Assembly (NCBI GenBank): GCA_030748365.1
Contig: JASMME010000071.1
Location: 1-6,990 of the forward strand
Reading direction: 5' to 3'
DNA length: 6,990 bases
Origin: Lutibacter sp.
GTDB taxonomy: Bacteria; Bacteroidota; Bacteroidia; Flavobacteriales; Flavobacteriaceae
Shown here: piece by piece, positions 1-6,697 of the stretch
How positions within the stretch are numbered: position 1 is the stretch's first letter
Layout: every line of letters begins with the position of its first letter
Program-made: the position numbers and the translations under genes
Notes under the pieces: model-generated
What the model was told of the DNA's origin: nothing
Seen by the model: the letters and a program-made list of their open reading frames with translations, nothing else
Databases searched by the model: none

Positions 1-1
1 T

Positions 2-199
2 TTCAATTCAGTGATGGTCTCTGGAGAATCTCGAAAAGATGTTGATAATGACAGTAACCTCTTTTGTGGAAGTGCCGCTTTGGGAGCAACAGACCTGATG
101 AACTATGCTGCCTTTATGCGTTATGCCATCCGTGGCAGTTTAAAAGCGAGCTACGGCATGAAAAACCTAGGTTTTAGGTGTGTAAAAGACAAGGAATAA
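2..199 (+). CDS. C-terminal fragment of formylglycine-generating-enzyme-like (SUMF1) protein, probable NirV-type
   Basis: This reading frame is open to the left edge, so only the last 65 or so residues are present and the true start lies outside the window. The tail ends in NLGFRC followed by VKDKE, the usual C-terminal signature (xxGFRC/GFR) of the SUMF1/formylglycine-generating-enzyme fold, and is preceded by the RGSLK-type segment seen near the end of this family. Members of this family found beside copper nitrite reductase genes are called NirV; their reaction is not established. The next genes are a copper chaperone and norQ/norD, which makes a nirK-nirV arrangement upstream the best guess. 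It stops 7 nt before the SCO gene, so the two are probably co-transcribed. The family call is moderately sure. The NirV assignment is an inference from context, so no symbol is given. Confidence 0.62.
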   Translation, partial: FNSVMVSGESRKDVDNDSNLFCGSAALGATDLMNYAAFMRYAIRGSLKASYGMKNLGFRCVKDKE

Positions 200-206
200 T
201 CCAATC

Positions 207-923
207 ATGAAAACAATGAAGTATATCATACATTTTGCACTTATTTTGGCGACCCTGGTAGCCTGCCAAACTGAGAAAAAACAAGCCCAGGTTTACCAAT
301 GCCCCATGGCCTGTGAAGGCACAAAAACCTTTGACTCAGCGGGTAGTTGTGGTGTCTGTAAGATGGACCTAGAAGTCTTGTCCGATGCGCACGCTAACAC
401 AGTGGCAGCAGAGGACCTGTCCGACACCTCTATTTTTAACCTGACCAGTACCTGGCATACCGAGGAGGGTACCGCCATTGCGCTGAACGACCTGAAAGGA
501 AAAACACTGGTCATGGTTATGATCTATACAAGTTGTAAAGCAGCCTGTCCAAGGCTGGTAGCTGATATGCGCAACATAGAAAAAAAGATACCGGAAAACC
601 TGGTAAATGATGTGCACTTTGTCATGGTTAGTATAGACCCTGAAACGGATACCCCTGAACGCTTACAAGCATTTGCGGAAGAGAATTATATGGATGGGGA
701 GCAATGGACCTTTTTGCAGGGAACGCCCTCAAGTGTAAGGGAATTTGCGAATGTACTGGCGGTAAAATACAAGCAGATTACTCCCATTGATTTTTCACAC
801 TCAAACATCATCAGTGTATTCGACCCGGGAGGAGAGCTGATACACCAACAAGAAGGCTTGGGTGTTGACAATAAAGAAACCATTACAGCGATAATAAGCA
901 CCGTAAAAAAATCGAACTCATGA
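207..923 (+). CDS. SCO1/SenC-family copper chaperone lipoprotein with N-terminal heavy-metal-binding domain
   Basis: A 238-residue exported lipoprotein. Residues 1-20 form a signal peptide ending in the lipobox LVAC, with Cys20 as the lipidated residue. Residues about 30-56 match the small heavy-metal-binding domain (YxCPM...CxxCxMDL), with Cys32, Cys36, Cys48 and Cys51 as likely ligands. Residues about 72-232 are a thioredoxin-fold SCO domain with the copper-binding CxxxC motif (Cys110-KAA-Cys114), the SIDPETDTPE segment at 142-151 and the distal ligand His198. SCO proteins deliver copper to periplasmic cuproenzymes such as cytochrome oxidase CuA and, in some bacteria, other copper sites. 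Its place between a NirV-like gene and norQ suggests a client in the denitrification pathway, perhaps NirK; this is inferred. Its stop overlaps the norQ start by 4 nt (ATGA). ATG 207 is chosen because it gives a complete signal peptide; Met4 is a possible alternative start. Confidence 0.9.
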   Translation: MKTMKYIIHFALILATLVACQTEKKQAQVYQCPMACEGTKTFDSAGSCGVCKMDLEVLSDAHANTVAAEDLSDTSIFNLTSTWHTEEGTAIALNDLKGKTLVMVMIYTSCKAACPRLVADMRNIEKKIPENLVNDVHFVMVSIDPETDTPERLQAFAEENYMDGEQWTFLQGTPSSVREFANVLAVKYKQITPIDFSHSNIISVFDPGGELIHQQEGLGVDNKETITAIISTVKKSNS

Positions 924-1699
924 ACGAGAAAGCACCCTATTACGAAGCGGTTCACAAAGAAGTTGAGGTGTTCGAACACGCTTATAAAAACAAACTACCC
1001 TTGTTGTTGAAAGGCCCTACAGGCACTGGAAAATCGCGGTTTGTATCTTATATGGCCCATCGGACTAAGACAGAGGTCATCACCATAAGTTGTCATGAAG
1101 AAACCTCATCGACTGACCTGATCGGTCGGTATATTATCAAAGGAGCAGAAACAGTGTGGCTCGACGGTCCGCTGACCGCCGCTGTCAAGCGAGGTGCCAT
1201 CATTTACCTGGATGAGATTGCCGAAGCCAGGCCAGACGTAATTGTAGCCATCCATTCCCTGACAGACCACCGACGCGAATTGTTTGTCGACAAGTTGGGG
1301 ATAACAGTCAGGGCTCATAAAGACTTTATGTTGGTCGCCTCTTTCAACCCCGGTTACCAAAAGGGCTTTAAAGAACTAAAACCCTCTACCAGACAACGAT
1401 TTGTCGCCCTTTCCTTTGACTATCCGGCACCCGATACGGAAACCGCCATTGTAAGCAATGAAACGGGCATTGACAAGGCCATTGCCAAGAAACTGGTAAA
1501 TATAGCGACCAAGATCAGAAACCTTACAGAACTCGGCTTAACCGAAACCGCCTCTACGCGCTTGTTGGTCGATGCCGCTACCCTGATTAAAAGTGGTCTT
1601 CCCAAAAGGCTGTCTGTAGAAGTGGCGGTGGTGGAGCCCCTATCTGATGACCCTGAGATTGTTCAGGCCCTTACAGATTTGTGTCACCTAATGATTTAA
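920..1699 (+). CDS. norQ: NorQ/CbbQ-family MoxR-type AAA+ ATPase, nitric oxide reductase activation
   Basis: A 259-residue cytoplasmic AAA+ ATPase. Walker A is GPTGTGKS at residues 32-39. Walker B is IIYLDEI at 94-100, with Asp98 and Glu99. Sensor 1 is Asn143 in ASFNPGYQ, followed by the PSTRQRF stretch (155-161) that supplies the arginine finger region; ASTRLL near 211-216 is the probable sensor 2. The ASFNPGYQ and TRQRF signatures and the short length are typical of the CbbQ/NirQ/NorQ group. These proteins work with a VWA-domain partner to remodel a client and insert or activate its metal centre; for NorQ the client is the NorCB nitric oxide reductase. Here the partner norD follows after 3 nt, and the start codon overlaps the SCO stop, implying translational coupling. 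CbbQ of RuBisCO is an alternative family member, but the SCO, NorD and Ric-like neighbours favour NorQ. No norB or norC lies in the window. Confidence 0.93.
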   Translation: MNEKAPYYEAVHKEVEVFEHAYKNKLPLLLKGPTGTGKSRFVSYMAHRTKTEVITISCHEETSSTDLIGRYIIKGAETVWLDGPLTAAVKRGAIIYLDEIAEARPDVIVAIHSLTDHRRELFVDKLGITVRAHKDFMLVASFNPGYQKGFKELKPSTRQRFVALSFDYPAPDTETAIVSNETGIDKAIAKKLVNIATKIRNLTELGLTETASTRLLVDAATLIKSGLPKRLSVEVAVVEPLSDDPEIVQALTDLCHLMI

Positions 1700-1702
1700 G
1701 CA

Positions 1703-3472
1703 ATGTTTGAACCGGATGAATACCTGTTTACCAAACTGGCCTATTACCTAAAAAAACGTAGGAAAGACAAGCAACAGCGTATGGACCGGTCCGTATTTTT
1801 AAAGGACCTGAAGCCACAGTTGACTGTCTTCGCCCGGGCGGTCACCGGAAAGTCTATCGAACTGTATGAAGCCGTCCGTGAAGGTGGGTATAAGGGAACT
1901 AGTTTTTTTCTTCCTGGGCTCATGTCCGATTTTCCAACCGCAGAAGATAACAAATCTTTTTACCTGTTCCGGGTATTGTACCTGTCCGTTCAGCACAATT
2001 TAGGCCTAAACTGGAACGATACTCAGGAGCACGACCTGCTCAGCTCCCGCCAACAAGCCCTGGAAACAGCTCCCAGGGTATGTGCCGGCCTTTTTGAGCA
2101 ATTTCCGGTCACCGAGGCTTTTCATCAAACCTTCTATACATTTTATAGCAAAGCCCCGAAGCAGGACCACTTGGAAGCCTGTTCGTTTATCTATGGAAAA
2201 TGGATGCGAAACCCAGCGGAAGTCCCTGCAGACGAATCATTGAAGACCCCTACGGGACAAGCTGTAAAAAAGAAAGAAGACCTGACAAAAACCCTTGTAA
2301 AATCAGCAGCTGTTGAAGAAATCATTTCCGTGCAGGTCGACCTAAAACAGCAGGAAGATGCGGTTTTACAACACCAATTTGAAAAAGTAGAAACGGCCGA
2401 ATCGTTTGACGGTAATTTCAGGGATTTTGACGGATCTGATGAACTGGAAGACCACGCCAACGCCCTGGAAGATCTTGAGATGAAATATACGGTACGGGTA
2501 GATGATACAGCCCACTCGGTGTACCAGACTGATTTTATAGAGAATGCGACCGTATCGGAATGTATGGAACAGGCGCATGAAGGCTACTATTTATCTTATG
2601 ACGAATGGGATTATGCCAAGCGCCGTTACCGGGAAAACCATTGCAAGGTATATCCCAGTGTTGTGCTTGAGACACGGCCAGATTATTATCACAAGACCCT
2701 GCATCAATACCGTTCTACCCTAGCAGGACTGCGTAAAATGCTCAGTACTGTTCACAATAAATACCAGTTACAACGAAGACAAGCTCAGGGTGATCAGTTT
2801 GATATAGACGCCCTGACCGACCTGTTCGTCGAGGTACATTCTGGACATAGCCCTTCTGAAAAGATATACCTTAGCAAGCGAAAAAAGGAAAAAGACCTCT
2901 CCATACTGCTGCTGTTAGATGTCAGCTTGTCCAGTGATAGTTATGCGGCAGGCAATAAGGTGATTGATGTTGAAAAACAGGTGTCGGTGTTATTTGGAGA
3001 AATACTGGACGAGTTCCATATTGATTTTTCAGTCAACTGTTTTAACTCCCAAACAAGAAACCATACACGCTTTCAGACCCTCAAAGCATTTGACGAAGAC
3101 TGGCAGCGGGCCAAGTATAAGGTGGGTTCTGTGGAGCCCAGTGGCTATACCCGTATTGGGGCAGCTTTGCGACATGCCGGTACCCTGCTCGACGAACGCA
3201 GCACGTCTAACAAATGGATTGTCCTAATTTCTGATGGCAAGCCCAACGACTACGATCGCTATGAAGGTAAGTATGGAATCAACGATGTAAAACAGGCCCT
3301 GCGCGAACTCAACGAGCGACAGATTAATTCGTATGCCCTGGCAGTAGAAGCCCAGGCCAAATATTATTTGCCCCAGATGTTTGGGCAGAACCACTATCAA
3401 ATACTGACCAGTCCGGTAGCCCTGCTGACCTCCCTGGTCAAACTTTATGAAAAAATCCGGCACCAGTCATAG
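1703..3472 (+). CDS. norD: NorD-family VWA-domain protein, nitric oxide reductase activation
   Basis: A 589-residue soluble protein with no signal peptide or membrane segment. The N-terminal 170 residues or so are mostly helical with a basic stretch (KKRRKDKQQR, 17-26). Residues about 185-265 are a charged, acidic linker ending in a DELEDHANALEDLE segment of the type found in NorD/CbbO proteins. The C-terminal von Willebrand A domain spans about 398-587 and carries a complete MIDAS: DVSLS at 406-410, Thr483 in SGYTRIG and Asp511 in LISDGKPND. NorD partners NorQ: the VWA domain is thought to recruit the ATPase to nitric oxide reductase so that its non-haem iron centre is loaded. The length is close to the roughly 600-640 residues usual for NorD. 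It starts 3 nt after norQ, and no clear terminator follows, so some read-through into the Ric-like gene is possible. CbbO is the alternative but less likely given the context. Confidence 0.92.
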   Translation: MFEPDEYLFTKLAYYLKKRRKDKQQRMDRSVFLKDLKPQLTVFARAVTGKSIELYEAVREGGYKGTSFFLPGLMSDFPTAEDNKSFYLFRVLYLSVQHNLGLNWNDTQEHDLLSSRQQALETAPRVCAGLFEQFPVTEAFHQTFYTFYSKAPKQDHLEACSFIYGKWMRNPAEVPADESLKTPTGQAVKKKEDLTKTLVKSAAVEEIISVQVDLKQQEDAVLQHQFEKVETAESFDGNFRDFDGSDELEDHANALEDLEMKYTVRVDDTAHSVYQTDFIENATVSECMEQAHEGYYLSYDEWDYAKRRYRENHCKVYPSVVLETRPDYYHKTLHQYRSTLAGLRKMLSTVHNKYQLQRRQAQGDQFDIDALTDLFVEVHSGHSPSEKIYLSKRKKEKDLSILLLLDVSLSSDSYAAGNKVIDVEKQVSVLFGEILDEFHIDFSVNCFNSQTRNHTRFQTLKAFDEDWQRAKYKVGSVEPSGYTRIGAALRHAGTLLDERSTSNKWIVLISDGKPNDYDRYEGKYGINDVKQALRELNERQINSYALAVEAQAKYYLPQMFGQNHYQILTSPVALLTSLVKLYEKIRHQS

Positions 3473-3513
3473 GATTCGCTGGATAAACTAATAAGCTAAT
3501 TAAAAGATAAAAT

Positions 3514-3530
3514 GGTATTTTATTAATACC
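3514..3530. promoter_or_regulatory. Operator-like inverted repeat GGTATT-N5-AATACC
   Basis: A perfect 6-bp inverted repeat (GGTATT 3514-3519, AATACC 3525-3530) separated by TTATT sits about 30 bp before the Ric-like start codon and overlaps the -7 box TACCTTTG by four bases. That position suits a repressor that blocks RNA polymerase. The half-site loosely resembles the GYATTT half of NsrR sites, but the spacing differs (5 nt here against 1 nt in the NsrR consensus), and it is not the TTGAT-N4-ATCAA of FNR/DNR. The regulator is therefore unassigned. An AT-rich repeat of this size could also arise by chance. Confidence 0.4.
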
Positions 3531-3534
3531 TTTG
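3527..3534 (+). promoter_or_regulatory. Bacteroidota-type -7 promoter element TACCTTTG upstream of the Ric-like gene
   Basis: TACCTTTG matches the Bacteroidota -7 consensus TAnnTTTG exactly and lies 25 nt before the ATG at 3560, giving a short leader. No TTG -33 box is visible at the usual spacing, so the promoter may be weak or need an activator. It would drive the Ric-like gene and the downstream hemerythrin/PAS gene separately from sco-norQ-norD. Confidence 0.5.
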
Positions 3535-3559
3535 TCCGGATTTTAACAATCAGACATTT

Positions 3560-4273
3560 ATGAGTATCCAACCACATACAACCGTGGCAGAAACCGTAGC
3601 AACCCATGTGGGTGCCGCCCATGTATTTAGTAAATACGAAATTGATTTTTGCTGTGGAGGCCATCATACACTCGAGCAGGTATGTAAGGAAAAGGGTCTT
3701 TCCCTCAACAAGTTACAGGCAGAGATCACCGCCCTGGCCAGTACCCTTTCCAGCGATGACTCCCCTGTTATTTCTGGGGTAGCGGATCTGATAGCCCGTA
3801 TCGAAACAGTGTACCACCCATATTTTCAAGAACACATTCCCCCAATCCTGGCCTTATCCGATAAGGTAGCCAGGGTTCATGGAGCTTTGCATTCGGAACT
3901 GAATCAGCTCCGTGACTTGTTCCACGAATTGGCCGATAGACTGACCGATCAGTACAACCTTGAAAAAAAGCTGTTCTTTCCCTTGCTAAATCAATTGCTC
4001 AGCAAGGAAAAATCCCCGGTGTCTGTGGTCTCTGAAACAGGGGAGAGTCTGGAGAAAATACTACAGAATACCCGGCTCTTTCACAAGGAACTTTCGTCCT
4101 ACTTTGACAACATAGCCACCCTAACAAATACCTATAGTCCGCCCGAAGGAGCCTGTCGTTCCTTTCAGGCCCTGTATGCCAAACTGCAAGACTTTCACCG
4201 GAAGCTGGATGGATACAGGGATCTGGAGACCGTTGAACTCTTTCCCCGGCTTATACAATCAATCAATTCTTAA
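3560..4273 (+). CDS. Ric/ScdA/YtfE-like di-iron protein (DUF542 plus hemerythrin-like domain) with altered metal ligands
   Basis: A 237-residue cytoplasmic protein. Residues 5-55 are the ScdA N-terminal domain (DUF542) with the di-cysteine motif DFCCGG (Cys31, Cys32). Residues about 75-232 are a hemerythrin-like four-helix domain. Ric proteins release NO-derived or stored iron to repair damaged Fe-S clusters. Aligned by eye to E. coli YtfE, His86, His107, His175, Glu135 and Glu223 correspond to ligands H84, H105, H160, E133 and E208. The histidines of both HxxxE motifs are replaced: Gln131 for H129 and Tyr219 for H204. The PPEGAC motif (194-199) anchors the C-terminal part of this alignment. 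It may therefore bind iron differently or act as a sensor or partner rather than a standard repair protein. Its own candidate promoter precedes it, and a hemerythrin/PAS gene follows after 9 nt. The family is sure; equivalence to Ric is not, so no symbol is given. Confidence 0.88.
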   Translation: MSIQPHTTVAETVATHVGAAHVFSKYEIDFCCGGHHTLEQVCKEKGLSLNKLQAEITALASTLSSDDSPVISGVADLIARIETVYHPYFQEHIPPILALSDKVARVHGALHSELNQLRDLFHELADRLTDQYNLEKKLFFPLLNQLLSKEKSPVSVVSETGESLEKILQNTRLFHKELSSYFDNIATLTNTYSPPEGACRSFQALYAKLQDFHRKLDGYRDLETVELFPRLIQSINS

Positions 4274-4282
4274 AAACGCGGT

Positions 4283-5260
4283 ATGCAATCATTTTTACCC
4301 ACGGTGAACAGCTTGCCCTCAGGGCATCCTGTTAAGGTATATTACGAAGAGAGTGCTTTGATCCAATCCTTGCTTGCAGAGCTTGATGAGGCAGATCCCC
4401 ATACTGATTTCCAAACCTACTTTAACCTGTTCAACCAGTTGTCGACCATCGAAAAGCGTTTTGTACGTAAAGAGAACCAACTCTTTCCCTATTTGGAAAA
4501 GCACGGCTGGAACGGCCCCAGCCAGGGAATGTGGTCTTTTCACGACAACCTGCGAGACCAGTTACGCCTGTTGAGAACCCATAATGCATCTAAGAACCTC
4601 CCGAAAATTACGGAGAACCTATCCTACCTGATCGAAGGCATCAAGCGTTTATTGATTATTGAAGATATGCGCTTATTCCCGAACGCCATGGAGCTTCTGT
4701 CCGCTGAGGAATGGGAAGACTTTTACGAAGGTGATGCCGAAATCGGCTGGATGCTTAGCCAGCCACCCAGTCCTTACCCAGCGGTTTCAGCAGAGACCTA
4801 TGTACATCCCAGTGCTGATCATCAAGAACGAGACCTCCCTTTTTCCACCGACAATACCTTTCACTACGATGAGGGATATATGACCCCGGAGCAGGTGAAC
4901 CTCTTACTGAAATTCCTCCCTGTTGACATCACCTTTGTTGACGAAAACGACAAGGTTATCTTTTACAACAGGGGAGAGGAAAGGGTATTCCCTCGCAGCA
5001 AGGGCATTATCGGTCGCGAAGTACGCTTTTGTCATCCGCCCAAAAGTGTGGACATGGTATTGCGTATAGTCGAAGCCTTTAAGTCAGGAGAACGCGATGT
5101 GGCCGAATTTTGGTTTAACTACCGGGGAAGGATCATTCATATACGCTATTTTGCCGTCCGAGATGCTGACAAACGCTACCGAGGAGTCATCGAAATGTCT
5201 CAGGATATCACCGATATACAACAGCTGGAAGGCCAGCAACGCCTTCTCGACTGGGACTGA
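4283..5260 (+). CDS. DUF438-type hemerythrin-like protein with C-terminal PAS domain
   Basis: A 325-residue cytoplasmic protein. Residues about 13-155 resemble the hemerythrin-like region of DUF438 proteins: SGHPVKVYYEE with His15, RKENQLFPYLEKHG at 62-75, GMWSFHDNLR with His87, then LFPNAMELLSAEEW at 131-144 and EIGWML at 153-158. After a proline-rich linker (about 159-200), residues about 205-315 form a PAS domain (PAS_10 type), recognisable from LPVDITFVDENDKVIFYNRG, the FPRSKGIIGR stretch, CHPPKSV (250-256), DVAEFW and QDIT. No kinase, cyclase or DNA-binding output domain follows, so any signal must pass to a separate partner. Proteins of this build are thought to bind iron or haem and sense redox, oxygen or NO, but their role is not settled. 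The gene begins 9 nt after the Ric-like gene and is almost certainly co-transcribed with it. The domain call is firm; the function is inferred. Confidence 0.88.
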   Translation: MQSFLPTVNSLPSGHPVKVYYEESALIQSLLAELDEADPHTDFQTYFNLFNQLSTIEKRFVRKENQLFPYLEKHGWNGPSQGMWSFHDNLRDQLRLLRTHNASKNLPKITENLSYLIEGIKRLLIIEDMRLFPNAMELLSAEEWEDFYEGDAEIGWMLSQPPSPYPAVSAETYVHPSADHQERDLPFSTDNTFHYDEGYMTPEQVNLLLKFLPVDITFVDENDKVIFYNRGEERVFPRSKGIIGREVRFCHPPKSVDMVLRIVEAFKSGERDVAEFWFNYRGRIIHIRYFAVRDADKRYRGVIEMSQDITDIQQLEGQQRLLDWD

Positions 5261-5295
5261 TCCAAGCCCCTCTTTTCATTCAATGGTTTTAATAA

Positions 5296-5313
5296 TTTTT
5301 GATCTATCAAAAA
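5296..5313. promoter_or_regulatory. Perfect 18-bp palindrome TTTTTGAT-CT-ATCAAAAA, candidate operator
   Basis: Two perfect 8-bp arms flank a 2-nt centre, 36 nt after the PAS-gene stop. The centre lies about 68 bp before the start point expected from the TAAATTTG box, a distance typical of an upstream (class I) activator site. The inner half-sites are TTGAT and ATCAA, as in FNR/DNR boxes, but with 2 nt between them instead of 4, so a standard FNR/DNR dimer would not fit. As a hairpin its loop is too tight and its stem too AT-rich to be a convincing terminator. Confidence 0.45.
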
Positions 5314-5359
5314 GGGTTATTTGCTGATATAAGTCACTGTTTATCCTCCGGGATGACTG

Positions 5360-5367
5360 TAAATTTG
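5360..5367 (+). promoter_or_regulatory. Bacteroidota-type -7 promoter element TAAATTTG upstream of the porin gene
   Basis: TAAATTTG fits TAnnTTTG exactly and lies 56 nt before the porin ATG. No good TTG -33 box is seen; CTGTTT at 5337-5342 is at roughly the right distance but is a poor match. This suggests dependence on an activator, possibly bound at the palindrome 5296-5313. Confidence 0.5.
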
Positions 5368-5423
5368 TTAGAAGAATTAAACCTTATTAATACATTCAAT
5401 GTTGTTTTTTTAAACCATAAATC

Positions 5424-6675
5424 ATGAAAAAACATTTCATTTCTATCCTGTTTCTCTTGTTTTTTACGCTTGGCGCCAGTGCCCAATATGTCAACCTGTC
5501 TGCAGAACTACGGCCGAGACTGGAAAACAGACAGGGCTATAAGTCCCTGTTAGCTGAAGACCAGGAAGCGGCCAGTTTTGTGTCGCAGCGAACCCGTTTA
5601 AACCTCGCTTTTACCCAAGAGAACTTACACATGGGGGTTTCCCTGCAAAATGTGCGGGTATGGGGAGACGTAAGTACCCTGGCTGCCAGTGACAAAGCCA
5701 CGGCTTTTCACGAAGCTTGGGCGGAAGCCATTCTAAGCCCTGCCCTGTCTTTGAAGTTCGGTCGACAAGAAATTGTCTATGACGACAGCCGTATCTTTGG
5801 CAATGTAGGTTGGGCACAGCAGGGCAGGAGCCACGATGCCATGTTGGCCAAATTTACTTTAGACAGTAACCGAACCCTGCACCTGGGTTTTGCCATGAAC
5901 GCTGATGCCCAAACCAATACCAAGGTGGCGTACAGCAATGCTGCCGGCTACAAAAACTTTCAATATGCCTGGTACCACCACAAATTAGGTAGGCTGGGGA
6001 TGAGTTTATTGTTCCTAAACAACGGTGTAAACTATGACAACGATGGCCAACAGGCGGTGGACTATTCCCGAACTTTTGGAGGCCGACTTTACTATAAAAT
6101 TGGAAATATAACCACTGATTTCTCTAGCTATTACCAGGGAGGTCAATTGGCCGGAAACACCATGAATGCCCGTTATTTTTCAGGGAACCTGACATTCCGG
6201 CCCAGGGCTGGAGTAAGTCTTAAGCTCGGTACAGAATACTTGTCAGGAAAAGACATGAATGATACCAGTAGTGAGGTCAAATCATTTGTACCACTCTATG
6301 GAACCAACCATAAGTTCAACGGTTGGATGGATTATTTTTTTTGTAGGAAACCACGGTGGTTCTGTTGGGCTGCTTGATGTGTATGCTACACTGGCTTTTA
6401 AAACAGGTAAGTTTTCGGCCAGTATGACGCCTCACTTCTTTTCTTCGGCTGCCGATGTCTATCGGGGTACTGAAAAATTGGAAAGCAGACTGGGTACGGA
6501 ATTAGATTTTAGCCTGGGCTATAAGCTATCCAAAGACATCCAGTGCAATGCCGGCTATTCAAGAATGTATGCCACCGATTCCATGGAAGTCTTACAAGGC
6601 GGAGACAAAGATTCAGGCAACCAGTGGGCCTGGTTGATGATCACCTTTAAACCGACCCTGTTTTCAAATAATTAA
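5424..6675 (+). pseudogene. Alginate-export-family outer-membrane porin, interrupted by a +1 frameshift at T8
   Basis: A signal peptide (residues 1-20, ending GASA before Gln21) is followed by alternating beta-strand sequence typical of the Bacteroidota alginate-export porin family: AELRPRLENRQGY, SQRTRLNL and FGRQEIVYDDSRIFG. As written, the frame from 5424 stops at 6377 after 317 residues, its last 13 or so (from CRKPRW) being out of frame. The homologous C-terminal part continues one base later, from FFVGNHGGSVGLLDVY to FKPTLFSNN, ending at the TAA at 6673-6675. Removing one T from the run at 6335-6342 restores a continuous 416-residue protein, a usual length for the family. The rest of the gene shows no decay, so the lesion is recent, a phase-variable switch, or a sequencing error. 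Its substrate is unknown; the family name does not prove alginate export, and beside nitrite/NO genes a nitrite or nitrate porin is one possibility. A promoter and palindrome lie upstream and a strong hairpin downstream, so it is probably transcribed alone. Confidence 0.85.
6335..6342 (+). other. T8 homopolymer at the porin frameshift
   Basis: A run of eight T (GATTA followed by T8 then GTAGG) separates the two in-frame halves of the porin gene. With seven T the codons read D-Y-F-F-V-G-N, joining smoothly into the conserved strand sequence; with eight they read D-Y-F-F-C-R-K and stop 36 nt beyond the run. Such runs are hot spots for replication slippage, transcriptional slippage and base-calling errors. 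Confidence 0.85.
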
Positions 6676-6697
6676 TCACGGGTCATCATCACTTCTT

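Noticed and set aside
293..979. Overlapping minus-strand open frames across the SCO gene (97, 82 and 73 codons)
   Set aside because: They lie wholly or mostly opposite a well-supported gene, show no recognisable domain, and have no start signals of their own.
1902..1909. T7 run in norD as a second frameshift or slippage site
   Set aside because: The norD frame is continuous through it and the domain layout is complete.
2964..3227. 87-codon + strand frame inside norD
   Set aside because: It overlaps the VWA domain, including the region leading to the MIDAS Thr and Asp, in another frame; its translation looks like no known protein.
3473..3513. Possible terminator after norD (TAATAAGCTAATTA)
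   Set aside because: Only a 4-bp AT-only stem can form and no T run follows, so it would not terminate transcription.
5097..5327. 76-codon + strand frame across the end of the PAS gene
   Set aside because: It mostly overlaps the conserved PAS domain out of frame and runs into the intergenic gap without any domain signature.
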